From NCBI GenBank assembly GCA_902776665.1, contig CACYQZ010000015.1, positions 1-50,629 on the forward strand: a DNA stretch of 50,629 nucleotides. Direction: 5' to 3'. A program made the translations under genes and the position numbers. The notes beneath the pieces were generated by a model. It was not told where the DNA came from. It did not search any database and saw only the letters and a list, made by a program, of their open reading frames with translations. Shown here piece by piece: positions 26,340 through 34,650 of the stretch. Every line of letters begins with the position of its first letter. Position 1 is the first letter of the stretch. The DNA is from an uncultured Prevotellaceae bacterium. GTDB lineage: Bacteria > Bacteroidota > Bacteroidia > Bacteroidales > Bacteroidaceae.

Positions 26340-27098
26340 CTAAGAATTTCTTGCAAGCACGAACGAATTTGCCTGATGGGTGGCCAAGATCAGCACCTCG
26401 GCGATTTGCACGTGGGCAGGGGCGTTGGCGGCATAGACAGCCACATCGGCAATGTCGTCGGCTGTGAGCGGTTTGACACCCTCATAAACCTTGGCAGCCC
26501 GTTCGGTGTCGCCGTGGAAGCGCGTGTTGCTGAAATTTGTTTCGACAAGTCCAGGCTTGAGATTCGTCACACGGACGGCTGTGTTCGCCACATCGATGCG
26601 CAGACCGTCGCTGAGGGCTTTCACCGCTGCTTTTGTGGCACAATAGACGTTGCCGCCGGCGTAGGCTGCGTCGCCTGCCAGCGAGCCGACGTTGATGATA
26701 TGGCCTCGGTTGCGCTCGACCATGCCAGGCACGACGAATCGCGTCATCGTCAGCAACCCTTTGATGTTGGTGTCGATCATCGTCTCCCAATCGTCGAAAC
26801 TACCCTGATATTCGGCTTCCAGGCCGAGTGCCAGCCCCGCATTGTTCACCAAAACATCGATTTCGCGCCAATCGTCGGGCAGTCCGCTCATGAATTTCTT
26901 GGCTTTTTCGCGGTCTCTCACGTCGAAAGCCAGCGTGAACACTTCACATCCCTTTTCCGTCAGATTTTTTCTGATTTCGGCGAGTCGATGCTCGTTTCTT
27001 CCCGTCAGAATCAATTTGTCGCCGTTGGCAGCGAATTTCTCTGCGCAAGCGAGTCCGATGCCGCTTGTCGCACCTGTAATCAATACAATTTTCTTCAT
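26340..27098 (-). CDS. Short-chain dehydrogenase/reductase (YdfG-like)
   Basis: 252 residues from the Met at 27098; the frame continues upstream only as the antisense of map. An NAD(P)-dependent oxidoreductase: TGATSGIG cofactor motif (residues 7-14), NNAGLALG, and the catalytic Tyr/Lys in NVYCATKAAVKAL. The TGRNEHRL segment favours NADP. Closest to serine/3-hydroxy acid dehydrogenases of the YdfG type; substrate unknown. Converges on gldE with a 16-base gap and diverges from map. Confidence 0.85.
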   Translation of the reverse strand: MKKIVLITGATSGIGLACAEKFAANGDKLILTGRNEHRLAEIRKNLTEKGCEVFTLAFDVRDREKAKKFMSGLPDDWREIDVLVNNAGLALGLEAEYQGSFDDWETMIDTNIKGLLTMTRFVVPGMVERNRGHIINVGSLAGDAAYAGGNVYCATKAAVKALSDGLRIDVANTAVRVTNLKPGLVETNFSNTRFHGDTERAAKVYEGVKPLTADDIADVAVYAANAPAHVQIAEVLILATHQANSFVLARNS

Positions 27099-27127
27099 AT
27101 TTTTTCGATTCTTGTTTATACTTTTTG

Positions 27128-27135
27128 CAAAATTA
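27128..27135 (-). promoter_or_regulatory. -7 box of the SDR gene
   Basis: TAATTTTG on the minus strand, 30 bases before the ATG at 27098. Confidence 0.55.
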
Positions 27136-27178
27136 GTGATTTTTTTCGAAATATGCCCTCGCTTCATCGAATTTTTCG

Positions 27179-27186
27179 TACCTTTG
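27179..27186 (+). promoter_or_regulatory. -7 box of map
   Basis: TACCTTTG followed by GCAGG, 24 bases before the ATG at 27210. Diverges from the SDR promoter 44 bases away. Confidence 0.65.
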
Positions 27187-27209
27187 CAGGCAAATTTTAA
27201 CGAAAAACC

Positions 27210-28073
27210 ATGGCTTTTGGAAAGAAAAAACGGTGGCGTTGCCGTTCGGGAGAGCAACCGACGGAGTTCGACCGCAAAATCATGTACCTTGAAAACAAGG
27301 GAAAACTCGTGCCGACGCGCGAACTGATTAAGACACCCGAGCAAATCGAGGGTATTCGTCGTGCAGGTGTTGTAAACACAGGCGTTCTCGACGAAGTGGC
27401 GAAGCATATCCGTGCTGGAATGAGCACGCTTGAAATCGACGAAATTTGTATGGATTATTGCAAGCGGCACAATGCCACACCCGCCTGTTTGGGCTACGAG
27501 GGCTTCCCGAAGAGCGTCTGTACGAGCATCAACGAGGTGGTTTGTCACGGCATTCCGAAGGAGACCGATATTCTCGAGGAAGGCGACATCATCAACGTCG
27601 ATTTCACGACGATTGTCGATGGTTATTTCGCCGATGCTGCGCGAATGTTTATCATTGGAAAAACGACGCCCGAAAAGGAACAACTAGTGCGCGTGGCGCG
27701 TGAATGTTTGGAATTGGGCATCGAGGCGGCGCGGCCTTGGGGCTACGTCGGCGACATCGGAAATGCCATCGAAAACCATTGCAAACGCTATCGCTATGGC
27801 GTGGTGCGCGACTTATGCGGCCATGGCGTGGGAAATGCGTTCCACGAGGAGCCCGACGTGGCTCATTACGGCAAGAAAGGCACGGGAATGTTGCTCGTTC
27901 CGGGGATGGTTTTCACGATTGAACCGATGATCAATATGGGTACGTGGAAAGTTTTTATCGACGGCGACGACCCTTACGGTTGGGAGGTGATTTCGGAGGA
28001 CGAACTGCCCTCGGCACAGTGGGAACACACGCTGTTGATGACCGAAGACGGGCCGGAGATTATTTCGTATTGA
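27210..28073 (+). CDS. map: Methionine aminopeptidase, type I
   Basis: 287 residues. Removes the initiator methionine from nascent proteins. All five metal ligands are visible: Asp in VDFTTIVDGYF and DAARMF, His in CGHGVGNAFHEEP, Glu in VFTIEPMIN and Glu in TEDGPEI. About 40 extra N-terminal residues (MAFGKKKRWRCRSGEQPTEF...) precede the catalytic fold and may contact the ribosome. Its TGA stop lies in the first unit of a TTGARCA array, followed by tsaD. Confidence 0.95.
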   Translation: MAFGKKKRWRCRSGEQPTEFDRKIMYLENKGKLVPTRELIKTPEQIEGIRRAGVVNTGVLDEVAKHIRAGMSTLEIDEICMDYCKRHNATPACLGYEGFPKSVCTSINEVVCHGIPKETDILEEGDIINVDFTTIVDGYFADAARMFIIGKTTPEKEQLVRVARECLELGIEAARPWGYVGDIGNAIENHCKRYRYGVVRDLCGHGVGNAFHEEPDVAHYGKKGTGMLLVPGMVFTIEPMINMGTWKVFIDGDDPYGWEVISEDELPSAQWEHTLLMTEDGPEIISY

Positions 28074-28118
28074 ACATTGAGCATTGAGCATTGAACATTG
28101 AACATTCGTAAATTGTAA
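28070..28118 (+). repeat. Intergenic tandem-repeat spacer between map and tsaD
   Basis: Five TTGARCA units (TTGAACA, TTGAGCA, TTGAGCA, TTGAACA, TTGAACA; 28070-28104), then TTCGT, then AAATTGT and AAA up to the tsaD ATG at 28119. The map stop TGA (28071-28073) is bases 2-4 of the first unit. Confidence 0.9.
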
Positions 28119-29147
28119 ATGGATAACATTTATATATTAGGTATAGAGTCGAGTTGCGACGACACGTCGGCGGCTGTCTTGCGAAACGACGAACTGCTGT
28201 CGAACGTCACGGCATCGCAGGCGGTGCACGAGGCATACGGTGGGGTGGTGCCGGAACTGGCTTCACGCGCCCATCAGCAGAACATCGTGCCGGTCGTCAG
28301 CGAGGCCATTCGGCAGGCAGGAATCACGAAGGAACAACTCTCGGCCATCGCCTTCACACGCGGTCCCGGACTGATGGGGTCGTTGCTCGTCGGTGTGAGT
28401 TTCGCGAAAGGTTTTGCGCGGTCGTTGGGCATTCCACTCATCGATGTGAACCACTTGCAGGGGCACGTTTTAGCGCATTTTATCAAAAGCCCCCTTTCCC
28501 CTGAGGAGGCGGCGATTCCGCCTTTTCCGTTCCTCTGTCTGCTCGTGAGCGGTGGCAATTCGCAGATTGTCAAGGTGAACGCCTACAACGATATGGAAAT
28601 TCTCGGTCAAACCATCGACGACGCTGCCGGCGAGGCCATCGACAAATGCTCGAAGGTAATGGGACTCGGCTATCCGGGCGGTCCGATTATCGACCGACTC
28701 GCCCGACAAGGCAATCCGCACGCTTTCAAGTTTGCTGAGCCGCACATCGCCGGCTTCGACTATAGTTTTTCGGGTCTGAAAACCTCATTTCTCTACAATT
28801 TGCGCGACTGGATCAAGGACGAGCCCGACTTCATCGAGAATCACAAGGAAGATTTGGCGGCCTCGCTCGAATTCACCATCGTCGATATTCTGATGAAAAA
28901 ACTGCTGAAAGCCGCGAAGCACACGGGTATCAAACACATCGCCGTGGCAGGTGGCGTTTCGGCCAACACCGGCCTGCGCAATGCCTTCCACGACTACGCC
29001 CGTCGCTACGGTTGGACGGTGTATATTCCGCCGTTCAGTTACACGACCGACAATGCTGCGATGATTGCCATTACAGGCTATTTCAAATATCAAGACGGCG
29101 ATTTTTGTCCGATTGATGCGCCCGCATTCTCAAAAACCAAATTGTAA
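28119..29147 (+). CDS. tsaD: tRNA N6-adenosine threonylcarbamoyltransferase
   Basis: 342 residues. Transfers the threonylcarbamoyl group to A37 of tRNAs reading ANN codons, with TsaB/TsaE. ASKHA-fold motifs: ILGIESSCDDTSAAV at the N-terminus, the metal histidines in VNHLQGHVLAH (His112, His116), LLVSGGNSQI, GEAIDKCSKVMGLGYPGGP, FSGLKTSFLY and VAGGVSANTGLR. Its TAA stop is part of the AAATTGT repeats leading into pncC. tsaB and tsaE are not in the window. Confidence 0.96.
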   Translation: MDNIYILGIESSCDDTSAAVLRNDELLSNVTASQAVHEAYGGVVPELASRAHQQNIVPVVSEAIRQAGITKEQLSAIAFTRGPGLMGSLLVGVSFAKGFARSLGIPLIDVNHLQGHVLAHFIKSPLSPEEAAIPPFPFLCLLVSGGNSQIVKVNAYNDMEILGQTIDDAAGEAIDKCSKVMGLGYPGGPIIDRLARQGNPHAFKFAEPHIAGFDYSFSGLKTSFLYNLRDWIKDEPDFIENHKEDLAASLEFTIVDILMKKLLKAAKHTGIKHIAVAGGVSANTGLRNAFHDYARRYGWTVYIPPFSYTTDNAAMIAITGYFKYQDGDFCPIDAPAFSKTKL

Positions 29148-29165
29148 ATTGTCAAATTGTAAATT
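29139..29165 (+). repeat. AAATTGT repeats between tsaD and pncC
   Basis: AAATTGT at 29139-29145, 29146-29152 and, after one C, 29154-29160, then AAATT. The tsaD stop TAA (29145-29147) straddles units one and two. The spacer ends 6 bases before the ATG at 29172. Confidence 0.85.
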
Positions 29166-29171
29166 AAAATA

Positions 29172-29687
29172 ATGAGCTTAGAAAACAAAATCATCAGCAA
29201 AGAGATACAGCAGTACCTCTACGACAACGGAAAAACGCTCGCAACGGCAGAAAGTTGCACGGGTGGACGCATTGCCGAAGCCATCATTGCCGTGCCGGGT
29301 GCGTCGAACTATTTCAAGGGTGGAATCATCTGCTACACCAATGAAATCAAGGAAAAACTGCTGCACGTGAGCCACGAAACGCTCGAAGCAAAGACCGCCG
29401 TCAGCGAGGAAGTCGCCATTCAGATGGTGCAAGGCGCGTGCGAGGCGTTGAACGTCGATTACGCCATTGCCGCCACTGGCATTGCAGGTCCGGGCGGTGG
29501 TACACCCGAGATTCCCGTCGGCACAATTTGGCTTGCCTACGGCGGCGGCAACGACATTCGCACCTGCAAACTCACCGAGGACGAAGGTCGCGACATCAAC
29601 CTCGCCATCGCCACGCGCAAAGCCCTGAAACTCTTCCTCGAGTACCTTATCGACCACGATTTGACCGAAATCGAGGTAGAAAAATAA
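29172..29687 (+). CDS. pncC: CinA C-terminal-domain nicotinamide-nucleotide amidohydrolase
   Basis: 171 residues, stand-alone CinA C domain. Hydrolyses nicotinamide mononucleotide to nicotinate mononucleotide (NAD salvage). Signature residues: LATAESCTGGRIAEAI (catalytic Ser/Cys region), GGIICYTNEIKEKLLHV, and TGIAGPGGGTPEIPVGTIWLAY. Some relatives are annotated only as competence/damage-inducible protein. pncB, another NAD gene, lies 15 kb downstream. Confidence 0.9.
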   Translation: MSLENKIISKEIQQYLYDNGKTLATAESCTGGRIAEAIIAVPGASNYFKGGIICYTNEIKEKLLHVSHETLEAKTAVSEEVAIQMVQGACEALNVDYAIAATGIAGPGGGTPEIPVGTIWLAYGGGNDIRTCKLTEDEGRDINLAIATRKALKLFLEYLIDHDLTEIEVEK

Positions 29688-29706
29688 GAAAAATATTTTT
29701 GTCGGG

Positions 29707-30201
29707 ATGATGCGAAACTTTGCAGCAATCGATTTTGAAACAGCCAACCACGAGCGCAGTAGCGTTTGCAGCGTGGGAGTTGTCATTGTTCGCGATGGTG
29801 AAATTGTCGATTCGTTCTATTCGTTGATTCAGCCCGAGCCGAATTATTATAATTACTGGTGCAGTCAGGTACACGGTCTCTGCTGTGCCGACACCGACGA
29901 TGCCCCGATTTTTCCCGATGTTTGGTCGCAAATCGAGCCGTTGATTGAGGGATTGCCACTCGTGGCGCACAACCGTCCTTTCGATGAAAGTTGTTTGAAA
30001 GCCGTTTTTCGCGTCTATCAGATGGACTATCCCGACTACGAATTTCATGACACACTCTGCGTTTCACGCCGTGTGCTGCCCGATTTGGAGAACCACCAAC
30101 TCCACACTGTTGCCGCCGCCTGTGGCTACCATTTAGAGAATCACCACCATGCTCTTGCCGACGCAGAAGCTTGCGCGTGGATTGCGAGGGAAATCTTGTA
30201 A
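29707..30201 (+). CDS. DnaQ-like 3'-5' exonuclease (DEDDh)
   Basis: 164 residues. ExoI motif AAIDFETANHERSS, ExoII in VAHNRPFDESCL, ExoIII in HALADAEACA with the catalytic His, so all DEDDh residues are present. Like the proofreading subunit of DNA polymerase III but a short stand-alone form, common in Bacteroidota and likely acting in DNA or RNA end trimming. Nineteen bases after pncC. It marks the left border of the AT-rich restriction island. Confidence 0.88.
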   Translation: MMRNFAAIDFETANHERSSVCSVGVVIVRDGEIVDSFYSLIQPEPNYYNYWCSQVHGLCCADTDDAPIFPDVWSQIEPLIEGLPLVAHNRPFDESCLKAVFRVYQMDYPDYEFHDTLCVSRRVLPDLENHQLHTVAAACGYHLENHHHALADAEACAWIAREIL

Positions 30202-30227
30202 TTTCGACAGAATACCAAAAAAGAAAA

Positions 30228-30259
30228 TTTGGTGAATTGAAAAATATTTTTTATCTTTG
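30228..30259 (+). promoter_or_regulatory. Promoter of the mcrBC operon
   Basis: TTTG (30228-30231), 20-base spacer, TATCTTTG (30252-30259). The mcrB ATG is 91 bases downstream, with no other gene between. Confidence 0.7.
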
Positions 30260-30350
30260 CAAAATCAAAGCGCATTTACCGATGCTGAAACTTATTGCAT
30301 AGATTGCGAGGAGAAATCGAAAATATAACATTTATAATTAGAATTTTGAA

Positions 30351-32294
30351 ATGAACTATTACGTTATTAGTCCCAATATTTACAACAATGGGGAAAACTA
30401 TGCCTCAAAAATGTTTGAAAAAAGAATTGCAGCTGTTGGATGGAATTTAGATAAAATCAAAGGACAACAATTTGCTTCAATTTCAAAAGGTGACTGTATT
30501 ATTGTTGCTCAACGTATCAAATGGGAATGGAATTACTATTATATGGGAATTGTTATTGGAAACGATGAAACCCCATCTATAGGAACTCTTTCAAAAAAAT
30601 TATCACCAATAATATCTTTAAAAGGAAAAGATCTAAATTTTGGAGATTGGACAGCAAATGGTTCAAAACAAATTTCATCCCCACAGCAAATAGACAAGAA
30701 CACTAATATTGGTATTATAGAAAACATAAACAATTTTTTTAATATGCAGAAATATATAAATATTCTCAAATCCAACCACAACCTCATTCTAACTGGGGCA
30801 CCCGGAACAGGTAAAACCTATCTTGCGAAAGAAATTGCAAAAGAAGTTATTTTACAAGAAGTAAAGGGGACTCCGATAAAGATATTGGAATCACTTCTTG
30901 AGAACTATAAAGTAGATGAGAGTCAAGAACTGCAATATAAAAAAATATTGGAGGATTTTTACAATCAGTTCCCTATAAAAAAACTACAATTTATGTCGCT
31001 TGAAGATTATTGTATTGGAAATAGCGACGAGAACGAAAACAATTTCTGCTATTGGATGGAACGAAAATTAAAACCATTAGGTTATTATTTTCCAGGTTCT
31101 TCTCGTTCTTATTTATTGTATTGGAGCAAATCAGACGGCGAATATAAAGTTCATGGGTATTTGAAACAAGAAAAGGACAAAAGTGAGGATGAGTTGATGA
31201 CTGTTCTTGCATCTGATATTTATGAAATGGTCAAGGACAACAATCCGTCGTCTATGGCAAAAAAATTTGGAGATTCGTTTATTTTGAAAATTCTCTCTAC
31301 ATATTATCCAGAAGAATATGCTCCAATCTATAGCAAAACACATATTGAAAACATTTTGTCTATGTTCAATATTGAGAGTAAAAATAAAAGTATTTTTGAA
31401 CAAAATAAAGCCATTTACAACTTTTACAAGTCTTTGACGAAAAACAAAAATATTTCCCCTTGGAGTTTTATGCATATTCTCTATAGCAATTTTAACATAA
31501 AGGAAGGTGAGGTGTTGCAAGAAGGTGGAAAAATCGACAATAATGGTGAATTCTGGTTTGTACAGTTCCATCCGAGTTACGACTATACAGATTTCGTTGA
31601 AGGCTTAAGGCCAAAACAAGATGAAAACGGTATTGTTGGATTTGAACGGAGAAATGGAGTTTTTAAAGATTTTTGCAAAACTGCTGTAAGAAATCCTAAC
31701 AAAAAGTATGTGATGATTATTGACGAAATCAACCGTGGGGAATTTTCCAAGATTTTCGGTGAGTTGTTTTTCTCAATTGACCCTGGGTATCGTGGAACTG
31801 ATGGAAAAGTTAAAACCCAATATCAGAATCTTGTTGATGAGGATGATGAATTTTATGAAGGTTTTTTCGTTCCCAAAAACGTCTATATTATTGGCACCAT
31901 GAACGACATCGACCGAAGCGTGGAGAGTATGGATTTTGCTTTCCGCCGGAGATTTGCGTTCAAGGAAATCAAAGCTATAGACAGAGTTGAAATGCTTTAT
32001 GACAGCGAGAATGGAATTGGAAACTACGCAGACGAGGCAAAAGAACGAATGAACCGACTCAACAAGGAAATTGAAAAAATCGAAGGTCTTTCTACCGCTT
32101 ATCACATTGGTCCCGCATATTTTCTAAAACTGAAAAACTACAACGGTGATTTCCAGCAATTGTGGGACAATCATCTTGAAGGACTTCTACGTGAATATCT
32201 TAGAGGTATGCAAAATCTGGAAGAAAAAATGAAAACTCTAAAAGCGGCTTACGACAATGAGTCTGATTCAGATAACGGACAACAGCAGGAGTAA
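30351..32294 (+). CDS. mcrB: McrB-type AAA+ GTPase of a modification-dependent (type IV) restriction system
   Basis: 647 residues. The motor that recognises modified DNA and drives the McrC nuclease. Walker A GAPGTGKT (149-156), Walker B VMIIDEINRGEFSKIFGE (~454-471) and the sensor/arginine region GTMNDIDRSVESMDFAFRRRF agree with McrB. Residues 1-130 (NYYVISPNIYNNG ... AAVGW) look like an EVE/PUA-type reader. Between Walker A and Walker B there is an insert of ~220 residues (about 172-395) including FCYWMERKLKPLG and SRSYLLYWSKSDGEYKVHG, which resembles the specificity domain of other Bacteroidota McrB-like proteins. Codon use is AT-rich (AAA, ATT, TTA), unlike the flanking genes, indicating transfer. 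Overlaps mcrC by 38 bases. Confidence 0.88.
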   Translation: MNYYVISPNIYNNGENYASKMFEKRIAAVGWNLDKIKGQQFASISKGDCIIVAQRIKWEWNYYYMGIVIGNDETPSIGTLSKKLSPIISLKGKDLNFGDWTANGSKQISSPQQIDKNTNIGIIENINNFFNMQKYINILKSNHNLILTGAPGTGKTYLAKEIAKEVILQEVKGTPIKILESLLENYKVDESQELQYKKILEDFYNQFPIKKLQFMSLEDYCIGNSDENENNFCYWMERKLKPLGYYFPGSSRSYLLYWSKSDGEYKVHGYLKQEKDKSEDELMTVLASDIYEMVKDNNPSSMAKKFGDSFILKILSTYYPEEYAPIYSKTHIENILSMFNIESKNKSIFEQNKAIYNFYKSLTKNKNISPWSFMHILYSNFNIKEGEVLQEGGKIDNNGEFWFVQFHPSYDYTDFVEGLRPKQDENGIVGFERRNGVFKDFCKTAVRNPNKKYVMIIDEINRGEFSKIFGELFFSIDPGYRGTDGKVKTQYQNLVDEDDEFYEGFFVPKNVYIIGTMNDIDRSVESMDFAFRRRFAFKEIKAIDRVEMLYDSENGIGNYADEAKERMNRLNKEIEKIEGLSTAYHIGPAYFLKLKNYNGDFQQLWDNHLEGLLREYLRGMQNLEEKMKTLKAAYDNESDSDNGQQQE

Positions 32295-33558
32295 GGTTCC
32301 TGATTCGGACAAGGCAAGTTTGCTGAAAATTTCCGACATTAAAATTGGCGAACTTTCTTTGGACGACAACCCCAATCTTTTGGTGTTCCCAAGAGATTTG
32401 CACCGTTATGGCGATGAAATCAGTGAGAACTGTATAATCTCTATGCGTGATGATGAAATCTCTACGGGAAACATTATGGGTTTTGTGGGAGTGAACGACA
32501 CACAATTGGACATCAAATCTCGTTTTGCCAAAGATGACGGGGAAGACTATTTCCTTCATTATATGCTCCAGAAAGTGTTTTCTATCAACCTGTTTGATAT
32601 AAAACACACAACCCGACAAGAGGACATTTTCGATTTTCTTCTATATCTGTTTCCTCACTTCTTGAAGAAGGCACTTTCGCAGGGATTGTTCAAAAAATAC
32701 AGAAGATTTGAATACAACGACGCTAACATTCGGGGACCGATTGACGTAAATCGGCATATCCGCGAAAACATTCCTTTTCGAGGGGCTGTTGCCTATTCAA
32801 CACGCGAACACAGTTATGACAACGAAGTTACGCAGCTGGTCCGCCACACCATAGAATATATCCGCACCAAAGAGCACGGGGGCACTATTTTGAACAATGA
32901 CCCAGAAACCAAAAGTTGCATCACGCAAATCACTCTTGCAACGCAATCGTACAATGTGCGGGAACGTATGAAAGTCATCAACCAAAACCTGCGCCCCATA
33001 CGCCATCCCTACTTTTCGGCATACACCGACCTCCAAAACCTTTGCCTGCGAATCCTCCGCCACGAATCTCTCAAATACGGACAGGAGAAAGACAAAGTTT
33101 ATGGCGTTTTGTTTGATGGTGCTTGGCTATGGGAGGAGTATTTGAATACGATTTTGAAAAAAAGTGGTTTCCGGCATCCTGAAAATAAAAGGCACAAAGG
33201 TGGTTTGCGTATGTTTAAAAATGAAGCTGAAGATGAGACTATCAGCAAAAATAGTCGCCGACTTTATCCCGACTTTTGGAAAAAGGACTTCATTCTCGAT
33301 GCCAAATACAAGCGCCTACACAATGGTGTTGCACGCGAAGATTTGTATCAGGTGGTTTCGTATATGTATAGTACGAAGTCTAATAATGGAGGTTTTGTAT
33401 ATCCGTCTGAAACAAAGCAAGATACAATCAATTATCATTTAGCAGGCTACGGCGGCATTATGCACATCATTGGTTTGCGTGTTAGCCATGGTGTCTCTGA
33501 TTTTAAAGATTATGTCAAGGAAATGAATGAGTCCGAAAAAATAATCCAACTTTTGTAG
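32257..33558 (+). CDS. mcrC: McrC-type nuclease subunit
   Basis: 433 residues. Partner of McrB; cuts DNA after assembly. The N-terminal part (DNPNLLVFPRDLHRYGDEI; GNIMGFVGVNDTQLDIKSRF) is the McrC OB-like/finger region, and the C-terminal PD-(D/E)XK nuclease shows YPDFWKKDFILDAKYKRL. The ATG lies inside the end of mcrB in another frame (38-base overlap), so translation is coupled. Codon use is AT-rich at the start, less so in the middle. Confidence 0.88.
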   Translation: MSLIQITDNSRSKVPDSDKASLLKISDIKIGELSLDDNPNLLVFPRDLHRYGDEISENCIISMRDDEISTGNIMGFVGVNDTQLDIKSRFAKDDGEDYFLHYMLQKVFSINLFDIKHTTRQEDIFDFLLYLFPHFLKKALSQGLFKKYRRFEYNDANIRGPIDVNRHIRENIPFRGAVAYSTREHSYDNEVTQLVRHTIEYIRTKEHGGTILNNDPETKSCITQITLATQSYNVRERMKVINQNLRPIRHPYFSAYTDLQNLCLRILRHESLKYGQEKDKVYGVLFDGAWLWEEYLNTILKKSGFRHPENKRHKGGLRMFKNEAEDETISKNSRRLYPDFWKKDFILDAKYKRLHNGVAREDLYQVVSYMYSTKSNNGGFVYPSETKQDTINYHLAGYGGIMHIIGLRVSHGVSDFKDYVKEMNESEKIIQLL

Positions 33559-33566
33559 AAAAAACT

Positions 33567-33623
33567 ATGGCAAAAAACAAAAACTTGAAACAAAAGAAAC
33601 CCGAAAAATTGGATTTTAGATGA
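33567..33623 (+). CDS. Possible 18-residue lysine-rich peptide after mcrC
   Basis: ATG at 33567, 8 bases after mcrC, encodes MAKNKNLKQKKPEKLDFR then TGA. It may be the start of a decayed gene or chance. No family match can be claimed. Confidence 0.2.
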   Translation: MAKNKNLKQKKPEKLDFR

Positions 33624-33674
33624 TGAAAAAGAAGCCTTTTAACCTGTTTTGAGGGTGAAAAACAAAAAAAAACT

Positions 33675-33734
33675 TAATTTTGCACGATTCTTTTAAGAAT
33701 AATTTTGTCGGTTCGGAAAAATATAGTAATTTTG
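33675..33734 (+). promoter_or_regulatory. Tandem promoters of the rpmB-rpmG operon
   Basis: Two boxes TAATTTTG at 33675-33682 and 33727-33734, both followed by CACG. The second has TTTG at 33704-33707 with a 19-base spacer. The rpmB ATG is at 33788. Two starts fit a highly expressed ribosomal operon. Confidence 0.75.
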
Positions 33735-33787
33735 CACGCTGTTTGGAATAAGCACGATAGAAACATAACAAAAACAGAAAGATAACA

Positions 33788-34051
33788 ATGTCGAAAGTTT
33801 GTCAAATCACAGGAAAGAAGGCACAGGTTGGTAACAACGTGTCTCACTCGAAGCACCGCACGAAAAGGCGCTTCGACGTCAATCTTTTCAGCAAGAAATT
33901 CTACTATGTGGAAGAGGAATGCTGGGTTAGTCTTAAGATCAGTGCCGCTGGTCTTCGTCTCATCAATAAAGTCGGACTCGACGCCGCTCTGAAGCAGGCT
34001 GTTGCCAAGGGCCATGTCGATTGGAAAGACATTAAAGTTATAGGAGATTAA
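33788..34051 (+). CDS. rpmB: 50S ribosomal protein L28
   Basis: 87 residues. Large-subunit protein. [33 protein letters not shown] is the family N-terminus. The Bacteroidota form is slightly longer than that of E. coli (78). Followed 5 bases later by rpmG. Confidence 0.97.
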   Translation: MSKVCQITGKKAQVGNNVSHSKHRTKRRFDVNLFSKKFYYVEEECWVSLKISAAGLRLINKVGLDAALKQAVAKGHVDWKDIKVIGD

Positions 34052-34056
34052 GAAAT

Positions 34057-34245
34057 ATGGCTAAGAAAGTTAAAGGCAACAGAGTGCAGGTGATTCTCGA
34101 ATGCACCGAAATGAAAGAAAGCGGACTGCCCGGCACGAGCCGTTATGTCACCACGAAAAACCGCAAGAACACGCCCGAGCGCATGGAGATTAAGAAATAT
34201 AATCCCATCTTGAAGCGTATGACGGTTCACAAGGAAATCAAGTAA
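34057..34245 (+). CDS. rpmG: 50S ribosomal protein L33
   Basis: 62 residues. [30 protein letters not shown]...[16 protein letters not shown]; only one Cys is visible, so it is the zinc-free form. A GGAG site in the end of rpmB precedes its ATG. Confidence 0.96.
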   Translation: MAKKVKGNRVQVILECTEMKESGLPGTSRYVTTKNRKNTPERMEIKKYNPILKRMTVHKEIK

Positions 34246-34275
34246 GAATTATTTAAGCATTAAAATTCAAGAACT

Positions 34276-34434
34276 ATGGCAAAGAAAACCGTGGCAACCC
34301 TCCAGGAAGGTAACAAGGACGGTCGCGCATACACAAAGGTTATCAAGATGGTGAAGAGCCCGAAGACGGGTGCTTACATCTTCGACGAGCAGATGGTTCC
34401 CAACGAAGCCGTGAAGGACTTCTTCAAGAACTAA
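34276..34434 (+). CDS. DUF4295 family protein
   Basis: 52 residues (MAKKTVATLQEGNKDGR ... EAVKDFFKN). A small basic protein encoded directly after rpmB-rpmG in most Bacteroidota and probably ribosome-associated; function not established. Stop at 34432-34434; followed by a terminator. Confidence 0.88.
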   Translation: MAKKTVATLQEGNKDGRAYTKVIKMVKSPKTGAYIFDEQMVPNEAVKDFFKN

Positions 34435-34471
34435 ATTGACGATTTCTTAATCATCATAAAGTAGTCATTTG

Positions 34472-34515
34472 GTCAGGCTGCAACAAGCGAAAAATTGTTG
34501 TAGTCTGACACTTTT
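34472..34515 (+). terminator. Terminator of the rpmB-rpmG-DUF4295 operon
   Basis: A 15-bp stem with two G-T pairs (GTCAGGCTGCAACAA at 34472-34486 with TTGTTGTAGTCTGAC at 34495-34509) around an A-rich loop, then ACTTTT. Confidence 0.8.
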
Positions 34516-34590
34516 GTATCCTTTCGATTCGTTTCAAAGGGTTGTGAAACGTTATCAATCGTTTTCTATTTTAAAAAAAACATAATCGAT

Positions 34591-34621
34591 TTTGTTGTCT
34601 GCGAAGAATTGCTTAATTTTG
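34591..34621 (+). promoter_or_regulatory. Promoter of the MORN-repeat gene
   Basis: TTTG (34591-34594), 19-base spacer, TAATTTTG (34614-34621). Transcription near 34627 rules out translation starts upstream of that point. Confidence 0.78.
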
Positions 34622-34650
34622 TGCATCAATTCATTAAAAATGACAAAATC

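Noticed and set aside
26340-27683. Full 447-codon frame containing the SDR gene
   Set aside because: The first 195 codons are antisense to map; only the part from 27098 has SDR sequence, and a promoter box lies just upstream of that start.
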